In this document: in pieces, positions 6,593 through 12,420 of the stretch | How the letters are laid out: each line of letters opens with the position of its first letter | Position numbering within the stretch: the stretch's first letter is position 1 | NCBI GenBank assembly: GCA_035525055.1 | Contig: DATLEZ010000115.1 | Location: 1-16,967, forward strand | DNA from: DATEEG01 sp035525055 | GTDB taxonomy: Bacteria; Actinomycetota; Acidimicrobiia; Spongiisociales; ZC4RG35 | Reading direction: 5' to 3' | Length of the DNA: 16,967 nt | Program-made: the position numbers and the translations under genes | Notes under the pieces: generated by a model | Database searches by the model: none | What the model saw: the letters and a program-made list of their open reading frames with translations, nothing else | Told to the model about the DNA's origin: nothing

Positions 6593-6615
6593 TGCAACTC
6601 CTTCTAACCCGATGA

Positions 6616-6637
6616 CATATCGATGTTGATCGATATG
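6616..6637. promoter_or_regulatory. ArsR-type operator, perfect 9-bp dyad
   Basis: CATATCGAT-gttg-ATCGATATG is a perfect 9-bp inverted repeat with a 4-base spacer in the arsI/arsR divergent gap. It overlaps the expected arsI transcription start (about 6634). AT-rich dyads of this kind are typical ArsR/SmtB sites. Confidence 0.75.
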
Positions 6638-6640
6638 ATC

Positions 6641-6670
6641 ATTGTTGCATAACGTATCGATGTTTGTCAA
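6641..6670 (-). promoter_or_regulatory. Putative arsI promoter
   Basis: On the - strand TTGACA (6670-6665) is followed after 18 bases by AACAAT (6646-6641). The -35 is a perfect consensus and the -10 matches at four of six. The second operator-like site covers the -35 and the first covers the start region. Confidence 0.55.
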
Positions 6671-6673
6671 TAT
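6645..6673 (+). promoter_or_regulatory. Putative arsR promoter, near-leaderless
   Basis: TTGCAT (6645-6650), a 17-base spacer and CAATAT (6668-6673) would start transcription within a few bases of the ATG at 6683. No Shine-Dalgarno is visible before that ATG, which fits a near-leaderless mRNA. The -10 lies inside the second operator-like site, suggesting autorepression. Confidence 0.45.
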
Positions 6674-6674
6674 A
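6655..6674. promoter_or_regulatory. Second, degenerate ArsR operator
   Basis: TATCGATGTTTGTCAATATA matches the first site (6618-6637) at 15 of 20 positions, 37 bp downstream. The left half is intact and the right half is degenerate. It overlaps the arsI -35 and arsR -10, so bound repressor would block both divergent promoters. Confidence 0.6.
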
Positions 6675-6682
6675 TAAAACAC

Positions 6683-7012
6683 ATGAAATCGATCCCTCTT
6701 GTCGAGGCATGCTGTACCCCTATTTCGGCGTCGGTGCTTGACGCAGAAAATGCCGAGAACCTGAGTTCACTTCTCAAGGTGCTGGCCGATCCCGCCCGAC
6801 TTCAAATCCTTTCGATGCTCGCCAGCGCCGGCGGTGAGGTGTGCGTCTGTGACCTCACCGAACCGCTTGGATTGAGCCAGCCCACCGTCAGCCATCACAT
6901 GAAGCAGCTGCGGGAGGGTGGCTTCGTGTCTTCCGAGCGCCGCGGGAAGTGGATCTTCTACAGCCTGGTCCCGGGTCAGGTCCTGGCCGTGACCGACGCC
7001 CTGGCCCTCTGA
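6683..7012 (+). CDS. arsR: ArsR/SmtB-family arsenic-responsive repressor (CC/CVC type)
   Basis: This 109-residue winged-helix repressor has LADPARLQILSML, a recognition helix LGLSQPTVSHHMKQL and the wing ERRGKWIFYSL, all standard for ArsR. Candidate metalloid ligands are the N-terminal pair C10-C11 (EACCTP) and C54/C56 in EVCVCDL. This combination resembles actinobacterial ArsR proteins that use two N-terminal cysteines plus one in the helix. It probably represses itself and the divergent arsI until arsenite or a trivalent organoarsenical binds. The ATG at 6683 lacks a Shine-Dalgarno and lies within a few bases of the predicted transcription start. It converges with the fused methyltransferase gene with only four bases between stops. 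Confidence 0.92.
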   Translation: MKSIPLVEACCTPISASVLDAENAENLSSLLKVLADPARLQILSMLASAGGEVCVCDLTEPLGLSQPTVSHHMKQLREGGFVSSERRGKWIFYSLVPGQVLAVTDALAL

Positions 7013-7016
7013 GCGT

Positions 7017-8156
7017 CTAGTCGACGCGGGGACTGCGTCGTTCGAGCAATACAACGTCACGCCACACCCCGTGGTGTCGTCCGATCTTCTCTCGTCGACC
7101 GACCTCACGGAAGCCCGACTTTCTATGCAAGGCGAGGCTTGCCAGGTTCTCGGGGAAGACTCCTGACTGGATCGTCCAGAAACCGAGTCGTTCGCTTTCG
7201 GCCACAAGCGTTTTGAGAAGGAGACCGCCAACACCGCGCCCCTGGCTGGAAGGATCAACATAAACGCTGTGCTCCAGCACTCCCCCGTAAGCGCATCGCT
7301 CCGAAACCGCAGAACCGGCTGCCCAGCCCACCAGTTTCTGGGAGGCATCGAGAGCCACAAGTCGTGGCGCCGCCAGGTGCGATCGATCCCATGAGTCCCA
7401 TTCAGGGACATCGGTCTCAAACGTTGCGTGCCCGGAGGCAATGCCCGCCTCGTAGATAGCCGCGACCCGGGGCCAATCCGAACCGGACATCCGGCGAACT
7501 GAGAAAGCATCCTGGGAGGCCAGCGGCCGCTCAGCCCGGATGGCGGCTGAGGCAACTCCCGGAGTGTATGTGTGAGTTGCTTCGATCGAGACTCCCACGA
7601 GGCCGGCCTCAGACAACAGCCGGGTGTACCTCAGGGCGTCGATGGGATCTCCGCAGTCCGCCGAAGGAGTGCAGCAAGCGTTTCCGGTTGTCTCGACCCG
7701 ATCCAGGATCAAGTCGGCGATGGCAACCCTGCCACCGGGGACAAGCACACGAGCGACCTCCTTGAACACTGCCGACTTGTCGGCCGAGAGGACTATCACA
7801 CAATTCGAGATGACGACATCGACCGACGCGTCCGGCAGGGGGATGTCTTCGATGTAGCCCTCGAGGAACTCGGCGTTGCTCGCTCCGCTCTCGAGGGCCC
7901 GGGCGCGGGCACGATCGAGCATCTCGGGAGTCATGTCGAGGCCCCACGCCTTGCCCGTTGGCCCTACTCTCTGGGCGGAAAGCAAGACGTCGGCTCCGGC
8001 CCCGGACCCGAGGTCAAGGACCCGGTCGCCTGGCTTGAGATCGACCAGTGAAAACGGGTTGCCGCAACTCAGCGATCCTTCGTAACAAGTCATGGCCAGA
8101 TCGCCGTACCGGCGCCGCACGTCCTCTCTCAGACTCACTTCTTCCTGTTGGGTCAT
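7017..8156 (-). CDS. Fused ArsM-type methyltransferase / ArsN1-type (PAT-like) N-acetyltransferase
   Basis: This 379-residue, two-domain protein has an ArsM-like SAM methyltransferase at about 1-206. That part shows LSCGNP (C31), the SAM loop LDLGSGAGAD (47-56), GLDMTPEM (72-79) and ISNCVIVLS (116-124), then ACC (161-162) and C168 in DCGDPIDALRYTRLLSEAGL. C31 and C168 line up with the two core arsenic-binding cysteines of ArsM; the more N-terminal CC of larger ArsMs is absent. Residues 217-379 are a GNAT domain: IYEAGIASGHATFET, acetyl-CoA loop SQGRGVGG (304-311), VFPENLASLALH, and GVWRDVVLLERRS. This is the pattern of phosphinothricin/arsinothricin acetyltransferases. ATG 8156 overlaps the arsR2 TGA (ATGA); longer upstream reading is antiparallel noise. 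The substrate is inferred, not proven. Confidence 0.87.
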   Translation of the reverse strand: MTQQEEVSLREDVRRRYGDLAMTCYEGSLSCGNPFSLVDLKPGDRVLDLGSGAGADVLLSAQRVGPTGKAWGLDMTPEMLDRARARALESGASNAEFLEGYIEDIPLPDASVDVVISNCVIVLSADKSAVFKEVARVLVPGGRVAIADLILDRVETTGNACCTPSADCGDPIDALRYTRLLSEAGLVGVSIEATHTYTPGVASAAIRAERPLASQDAFSVRRMSGSDWPRVAAIYEAGIASGHATFETDVPEWDSWDRSHLAAPRLVALDASQKLVGWAAGSAVSERCAYGGVLEHSVYVDPSSQGRGVGGLLLKTLVAESERLGFWTIQSGVFPENLASLALHRKSGFREVGRREKIGRHHGVWRDVVLLERRSPRVD

Positions 8157-8482
8157 CGGCACTCCACAGCGGACAAGAACTCCGCCGGAACCTTTCCAAG
8201 CACCAGACCGGCTGCATCGGGGAAGCAGTCCAAACATTGCTCGTTGACTTGCCAGAAGCTGGCGGTGCCAATCCGCTCCACCAGGACGAACCGGACGTCG
8301 GAGAGAATGCTCAGGTGGTGGGACACGGTGGATTGGACGACGTCGAGGCGATCGGTGATCTCTCCAACGGTCATCGAACGCCCCTCGGTTGCTAGGAGAT
8401 TGAGGATCAGAAGGCGAGTGGGATCGCCGAGGGCCCGGAACCAAGTCGCCCAGGTCTCGGCATTGGGTCGAGTGACATTCAT
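8153..8482 (-). CDS. Second ArsR-family repressor, C-terminal cysteine type
   Basis: This 109-residue winged-helix protein has ALGDPTRLLILNLL, recognition helix VVQSTVSHHLSIL and wing VERIGTASFWQVN. Unlike the other ArsR here it lacks the CxC helix motif. Its cysteines are C83 and C86 in EQCLDCFPDAA, plus C108. A C-terminal sensing pair suggests a different inducer, possibly a trivalent organoarsenical; that is inference. The ATG 8482-8480 overlaps one end of a 25-bp dyad, and TTGCAC-N17-TATCGT upstream predicts a near-leaderless transcript. Its stop overlaps the start of the fused methyl/acetyltransferase gene by 4 bp, so the two are co-translated and it very likely controls that enzyme. Confidence 0.9.
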   Translation of the reverse strand: MNVTRPNAETWATWFRALGDPTRLLILNLLATEGRSMTVGEITDRLDVVQSTVSHHLSILSDVRFVLVERIGTASFWQVNEQCLDCFPDAAGLVLGKVPAEFLSAVECR

Positions 8483-8504
8483 CGATCATCGACGATAATC
8501 GATG
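8480..8504. promoter_or_regulatory. 25-bp dyad operator overlapping the arsR2 start codon
   Basis: The 12-base arms at 8480-8491 (catcgatcatcg) and 8493-8504 (cgataatcgatg) pair with one mismatch around base 8492. The left arm includes the start codon and the right arm covers the predicted -10. It shares ATCGAT half-sites with the arsI/arsR operators, so one repressor might recognise all of them. Confidence 0.7.
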
Positions 8505-8520
8505 GATGCCCGGCGTGCAA
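8492..8520 (-). promoter_or_regulatory. Putative promoter of arsR2-arsM/N
   Basis: On the - strand TTGCAC (8520-8515), a 17-base spacer and TATCGT (8497-8492) precede the start codon at 8482 by about ten bases. Transcription would begin almost at the ATG, and no Shine-Dalgarno is visible. The -10 is inside the dyad. Confidence 0.55.
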
Positions 8521-8547
8521 GCACTTCTTGAAGCTCGAAGCCGCGAC

Positions 8548-10134
8548 TCAGTCCGCTTCTTCCTCGACCAGGATCGCCCCGATGGGGATTCCCTGGGTCG
8601 CCGCCTCCTCGTGGAGGATCACTCCGCGTCCAGCACAGACCGTGCATGGTTCCGAGAAGCTTTCCAACAGGCCGGCTGAGACATTCTTTCGAGTCATCTC
8701 CACCAGACCAAGGTGGGAGACATCGAAGACCTGCGTCCGCGTCTTGTCCTTGGCGAGGGTCTCGCGGAGTTTGCGGAGCACCTTGTTTTGATTTCCCTCC
8801 GACTCCATGTCGATGAAGTCGATGACGATGATCCCGCCGATGTCGCGTAACCGGAGTTGCCGGCCAATCTCTTCGGCCGCTTCGAGGTTGTTTTGGAGGA
8901 CGGTCTCCTCGAGGCTCGAAGAGCCAACGAAGCGGCCGGTGTTGACATCGATCACTGTCAGCGCCTCGGTCCGATCGATCACCAGGTGACCGCCGGAGGG
9001 AAGGAACACCCGGCGATCCAACGCCTTGCGGAGTTGATCCTCGACGTGGTAGCGCTCGAAGAGCGGCATCTCCTCGTCATACCTGGCCACTTTGGCGACG
9101 AGGTCGGGGGCCGTGGCCCGCAGGTAGGTGCAAACCTGCTCGTAGGCGTCGGTGTCGTCGATCAGGAGTCGCCGGAAATCGGGCGTGAAATGCTCTCTGA
9201 TGACACGAATCAACAGATCCGGTTCTTCGTAGACCCGGCGGGGGGCACCGCCACCTTCGGATTCGCCCTGGATCTGGCTCCAGATCTTGGCCAGGCGGTC
9301 GATGTCGGCCGCGATCTCCTCGGTGGAGGCATGCATTGCGGCCGTCCGCACGATCACTCCGAAGCCATCCGGTTTGACCTGGGCCAGAACCTCTCTAAGT
9401 CGGAGGCGCTCGCCCTCCGGCAGCCTGCGGGAGATGCCCTGGCTATCGGAGTCCGGTACCAACACCAGGTACCGTCCGGCCAGGGACGGGAGACCTGTGA
9501 GACGGGCACCTTTGGCACCCATGGCGTCCTTGGCCACCTGGACCAGGATCTCCTGACCCTCTCCGAGCGCTTCTTCGATTCGGGGCTGACGATTGCCGAA
9601 CCTCTTCGAATCGACCTTCACATCGGCTGCGTAGACGACCCCGTTCTTGCTGGCTCCGAAGTCGATGAACGCTGCCTCCATGCCGGGCAGGACGTTGCGA
9701 ACCTTGCCCAGGTAGATGTTGCCAACCGCTGAAGCCCGATCCTGTCCCGCCACATAGTGCTCGACCAGAACCGGTCCTTCGAGCACGACTACCTGGGTCT
9801 GATGGGGAAGGACCCGGACGAGCATCTGCTTGCGACCGACGTCGATCGGGATGATGATCTCGTCCTCGAGGGGACGTTCGCGGCCACCGCGCGAAGTCTG
9901 CAGGCCGGGCAGGTCGGAACGAGCACGACCATCCCGTCCTCCCCTACTGGCCCGTCCCCTATCGGTCTGGGCCGACCGGGACCGGTCCCGATTCTTCTCA
10001 GTCGGTCGATCGACCTCTGTTACACGCCGGACCTCGACCTTTTGGCCGCCGACCCGGACTGATTTTCTTTCCTCGGTGACATCCGACGATCCCCGCCGGA
10101 TGACCTCTGGTTCCTTCTTGCGAAACCATGCCAT
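8548..10134 (-). CDS. rng: Ribonuclease E/G
   Basis: This 528-residue protein has an S1 RNA-binding domain at about 137-210 (GNIYLGKVRNVLPGMEAAFIDFG). The RNase H-like/DNase-like catalytic core contains LTVIDVNTGRFVG with D396 and GGIIVIDFIDME with D439, the two magnesium-binding aspartates. The Zn-link cysteines are in CTVCAGRG (C497, C500). The first ~88 residues are basic, arginine-rich and probably disordered; there is no long C-terminal scaffold as in E. coli RNase E. It cuts single-stranded AU-rich RNA in mRNA decay and rRNA/tRNA maturation. ATG 10134 has AGGAG nine bases upstream. In many actinobacteria it lies directly before rplU; here the arsenic block intervenes. E versus G cannot be fixed from sequence alone. 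Confidence 0.94.
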   Translation of the reverse strand: MAWFRKKEPEVIRRGSSDVTEERKSVRVGGQKVEVRRVTEVDRPTEKNRDRSRSAQTDRGRASRGGRDGRARSDLPGLQTSRGGRERPLEDEIIIPIDVGRKQMLVRVLPHQTQVVVLEGPVLVEHYVAGQDRASAVGNIYLGKVRNVLPGMEAAFIDFGASKNGVVYAADVKVDSKRFGNRQPRIEEALGEGQEILVQVAKDAMGAKGARLTGLPSLAGRYLVLVPDSDSQGISRRLPEGERLRLREVLAQVKPDGFGVIVRTAAMHASTEEIAADIDRLAKIWSQIQGESEGGGAPRRVYEEPDLLIRVIREHFTPDFRRLLIDDTDAYEQVCTYLRATAPDLVAKVARYDEEMPLFERYHVEDQLRKALDRRVFLPSGGHLVIDRTEALTVIDVNTGRFVGSSSLEETVLQNNLEAAEEIGRQLRLRDIGGIIVIDFIDMESEGNQNKVLRKLRETLAKDKTRTQVFDVSHLGLVEMTRKNVSAGLLESFSEPCTVCAGRGVILHEEAATQGIPIGAILVEEEAD

Positions 10135-10279
10135 CTACCAAAGCTCCTACTTCTGCTGGAGTGAGCTCCGTCCTTGGGAGGGCGTTCCTGGCGCCCAAAG
10201 GCACGGAGGTGCCAAATAAATGCGAATCCAGGGCCGGCTGGCGGGCCATGTTGCAGACTCCGGCGACAAGCCCGGAGAT
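10135..10279 (-). other. Structured upstream leader region of rng
   Basis: This stretch has no gene. Read toward rng, it holds a small hairpin (GGCAC-ctcc-GTGCC, 10213-10200) preceded by an AT-rich patch, CGCATTTATTTGG, in otherwise GC-rich DNA. A second imperfect stem lies near 10174-10199, then the AGGAG ribosome-binding site. A single-stranded AU patch next to hairpins resembles an RNase E/G target. Autocontrol through the leader is known for E. coli rne; here it is inferred. No convincing promoter was found. Confidence 0.4.
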
Positions 10280-10378
10280 GGACAGCGGAAGGGCACCGGG
10301 CCCCCCGCCATTGGACAGCGGTAGGGCATCGGGCCCCCCGCCAATTAACAGCGGGTGGGGCGTGGGGCCCCCCGGCCG
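10280..10378. repeat. Three tandem 33-bp GC-rich repeats
   Basis: Units lie at 10280-10312, 10313-10345 and 10346-10378. Units 1 and 2 are nearly identical (ACAGCGG followed by GGGCAYCGGGCCCCCCGCCA), and unit 3 is diverged but keeps ACAGCGG and GGGGCCCCCC. Each has a GGGCCC palindromic core. The 33-bp period gives open frames on both strands, but the proline/glycine-rich translations match no protein I recognise, so I treat it as non-coding sequence between rng and the divergent hydrolase gene. Confidence 0.85.
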
Positions 10379-10500
10379 CGAATAGATCCTGAGTCCTGGC
10401 AACAAGACGGTCACCGAGTCAGTCGACTAGTGGAAACGAATACTCCGCCGGAACGACATTTCGTCGAGTCAGCGGCAAGGGAAAGGCTAGCAGGGGGCCG

Positions 10501-10558
10501 GTATTGGGCCAGGGAGCATCTTCCAGCCTTTAGGCGGCCCTTAACCCCCGGCCAATAC
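10501..10558 (+). other. Imperfect stem-loop upstream of the hydrolase gene
   Basis: GTATTGG (10501-10507) pairs with CCAATAC (10552-10558), and CC/GG plus GGG/CCC extend the stem through single-base bulges. It lies 12 bases before the GAGGAGGAG ribosome-binding site. It might shape the 5' end of the hydrolase mRNA; no promoter is clear in 10379-10500. Confidence 0.4.
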
Positions 10559-10570
10559 GTTCCGGCCAAC

Positions 10571-10579
10571 GAGGAGGAG
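10571..10579 (+). promoter_or_regulatory. Strong Shine-Dalgarno GAGGAGGAG, 5 bases before an in-frame CTG
   Basis: This is the best ribosome-binding site before the hydrolase but sits 53 bases from its first ATG. An in-frame CTG at 10585-10587 is at ideal distance and the frame between it and the ATG is open, so CTG may be the true start. Confidence 0.55.
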
Positions 10580-10632
10580 ACACTCTGACCAACGCCGCCC
10601 TACCCGCCACCGGCAGGCTTGCCACCCCGATC

Positions 10633-11793
10633 ATGGCGTTCTCGCTGCCCAGATTCGCCAAGTTTTGGAGGCTGATTGCAGTCACGGCCCTGATTCTGGG
10701 CCTGGTCCTGGCGTCGTCGACCTGGATCCACCTCGAGATACCCACCTTGACCGGCGATTACTCGGTGGGCCGCCAGGAATTCTTATGGACCGACCCGATG
10801 CGACCCGAGCCCCGGACACAGGACCTCGCCGACCATCGCCAAACCGGTTTGGTGGTCTGGTACCCGGCTGAATCAGGAACAGGATCTCCCGCCCCGTACG
10901 TTCCCGACCTCGAGGCCATCAAGTCGGGTCTGCTCGCAAGCGGTGAGTTCAATTCGATGGAAGTCGCTGGACTTGGGTGGGTCCGGAGCCACGCTTTCGC
11001 AGATGCCGCGGTCGACTCTTCCGCCGACCGCTATCAGTTATTGGTGCTCTCCCCCGGCAATGCCACGAATGTCGAGTTTTACGGCTCGCTCGCCGAAGAC
11101 CTTGCCAGCAACGGATATGTGGTCGTCGGTCTCAACCATCCCTTTCAGGTGACAGCGATGTCGCTGACCGACGGCTCGCTCGCCGTCTACGACACGGCCG
11201 CGGACGCCGGTCCGGTTGCCGACAAGATCGCGGAAAGAGTGGCCGATGTCGAGTTCGTGCTGAACAAGCTCGGGCATGAGATCGCGGTCGGACGATTCCT
11301 CGATGGCCGGGTTGACCTGTCGAGAGTCGGCGTCTTGGGTCACTCCAATGGTGGCCTGACTGCAGCGGAAGTATGCCGTGCTTCACCCGCGGTCACAGCT
11401 TGCATGAACATCGACGGCCAGGCAGCTTCCGGGCCTTTCGGGACCTCCGGTGAGCCTGCGCCGGTTGGCCGTCCCTTCATGTATCTAACGAAGGAAGCAG
11501 AGATCCATCCCGCCCTGGCCGCAACCTTCGAGCAGTCTGGGGCCGGGACTTTTCGCGTCGTCATACCGGCGGCCACCCACGATCAATTCGCCGACGGTCC
11601 CCTCTTCCAGCCCGGTCTGTGGCCGCTCGACCGAACCGCCGATCGCGTCCAGACCGTCACCAGGGGATTCGCCCGGGCGTTCTTCGACGAGCTCCTGGCT
11701 GGCCGCGCCTCTTCACAGCAACTGGCCATCGTCGACGCCCCCACCGACGTCTACCTCTACGGATATCCCCTCGGGGTCAATCAGCCTCAGTGA
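10633..11793 (+). CDS. Membrane-anchored alpha/beta hydrolase, PAF-acetylhydrolase-like
   Basis: This 386-residue protein has an N-terminal hydrophobic segment (about 13-29, LIAVTALILGLVLASST), so it is probably anchored with its catalytic domain outside the cytoplasm. The alpha/beta-hydrolase core has LVVWYPAE near the start, LLVLSPGNATNVEFYGSLAE (oxyanion region), VVVGLNHP, the nucleophile elbow GHSNGG (S238), likely acid D261 in MNIDGQ, and H316 in ATHDQF. The layout resembles platelet-activating-factor acetylhydrolase/lipase-like esterases; the substrate is unknown. ATG 10633 is the conventional start, but CTG 10585 adds 16 residues and has a much better ribosome-binding site. Its last 17 bp overlap the end of tdk on the other strand. 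Confidence 0.82.
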   Translation: MAFSLPRFAKFWRLIAVTALILGLVLASSTWIHLEIPTLTGDYSVGRQEFLWTDPMRPEPRTQDLADHRQTGLVVWYPAESGTGSPAPYVPDLEAIKSGLLASGEFNSMEVAGLGWVRSHAFADAAVDSSADRYQLLVLSPGNATNVEFYGSLAEDLASNGYVVVGLNHPFQVTAMSLTDGSLAVYDTAADAGPVADKIAERVADVEFVLNKLGHEIAVGRFLDGRVDLSRVGVLGHSNGGLTAAEVCRASPAVTACMNIDGQAASGPFGTSGEPAPVGRPFMYLTKEAEIHPALAATFEQSGAGTFRVVIPAATHDQFADGPLFQPGLWPLDRTADRVQTVTRGFARAFFDELLAGRASSQQLAIVDAPTDVYLYGYPLGVNQPQ

Positions 11794-12370
11794 GAACCAA
11801 GGCCGGCTGTTCGGCCTCCTCGGGGTCGTAGCACGAGCGGCATCGAGCCTCGTAGGCACCCAGGGCGCCAAGGACGACGAGATCGTCCGAGCGGACAATC
11901 CGCTGCGTGAAGAGGCCGGGCCCGCCGCATCGATGGCAAACCGCCAGCATTTTGGTAACGAATTCGGCTCTGCCGCACAGGGTTGGAATCGGCTCGAAGG
12001 GTCGGCGCAGATAGTCGGTGTCGAGACCGGCTATGACGACCTGCTTGCCCGCATCGGCCAGCCTCTCAACCACCGCCACCAACCCATCATCGAAGAACTG
12101 TGCCTCGTCGATGCCGACCACGACCGTGGCGTCCTCGACCGCTCGCAGTAATTCGTCCGAGCCTGAGACCGGTGTGGCTGCAAACGTCATGTGGGAGTGG
12201 GAGACCACGCGGGTCTCGGCGTAGCGGACATCGAGGGACGGCTTGAACGCTTGGACTGGAAGCCGAGCGATGCGGGACCTCGTCACCCTTCGGATGAGTT
12301 CCTCGCTCTTGCCGGAGAACATAGGCCCGCAGATAACTTCGATCCAGCCAGCCGAGGGATGACGAAACAT
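11777..12370 (-). CDS. tdk: Thymidine kinase, type II
   Basis: This 197-residue protein matches the TK1-like family that phosphorylates thymidine to dTMP in nucleoside salvage. It has Walker A CGPMFSGKSEELIRR (K21), VGIDEAQFF (86-93) with the catalytic E89, and GLDTDYLRRPFEPIP (115-129). The structural zinc cysteines are C145, C148, C177 and C180. Conserved substrate-lasso sequence follows MLAVCHRCGG. It is about 50 bp downstream of rodA on the same strand and may be read through from the mre operon. No strong Shine-Dalgarno precedes the ATG at 12370. Its end overlaps the convergent hydrolase gene by 17 bp. Confidence 0.96.
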   Translation of the reverse strand: MFRHPSAGWIEVICGPMFSGKSEELIRRVTRSRIARLPVQAFKPSLDVRYAETRVVSHSHMTFAATPVSGSDELLRAVEDATVVVGIDEAQFFDDGLVAVVERLADAGKQVVIAGLDTDYLRRPFEPIPTLCGRAEFVTKMLAVCHRCGGPGLFTQRIVRSDDLVVLGALGAYEARCRSCYDPEEAEQPALVLTEAD

Positions 12371-12420
12371 GCGCCCGTGACAGTACTCGGGTCAATTCTT
12401 CTTTAGGCCGGCTACTTCTC

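Noticed and set aside
6593..6682. Upstream extension of the CadI/ArsI protein
   Set aside because: It would run through both operators and promoters; the family starts at MSRVQ, which has AAGGAG in front.
8157..8489. 111-residue N-terminal extension of the methyl/acetyltransferase frame
   Set aside because: It lies entirely within arsR2 in another frame, and the ATG at 8156 with the ATGA overlap is the natural start.
8857..9732. 291-residue + strand frame opposite the RNase E/G gene
   Set aside because: It mirrors a strongly conserved catalytic core on the other strand; no motif or ribosome-binding site supports it.
10128..10414. Small proline/glycine-rich proteins encoded over the 33-bp repeats
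   Set aside because: Frames are open on both strands because the repeat is a multiple of three; no ribosome-binding site or known domain was found.
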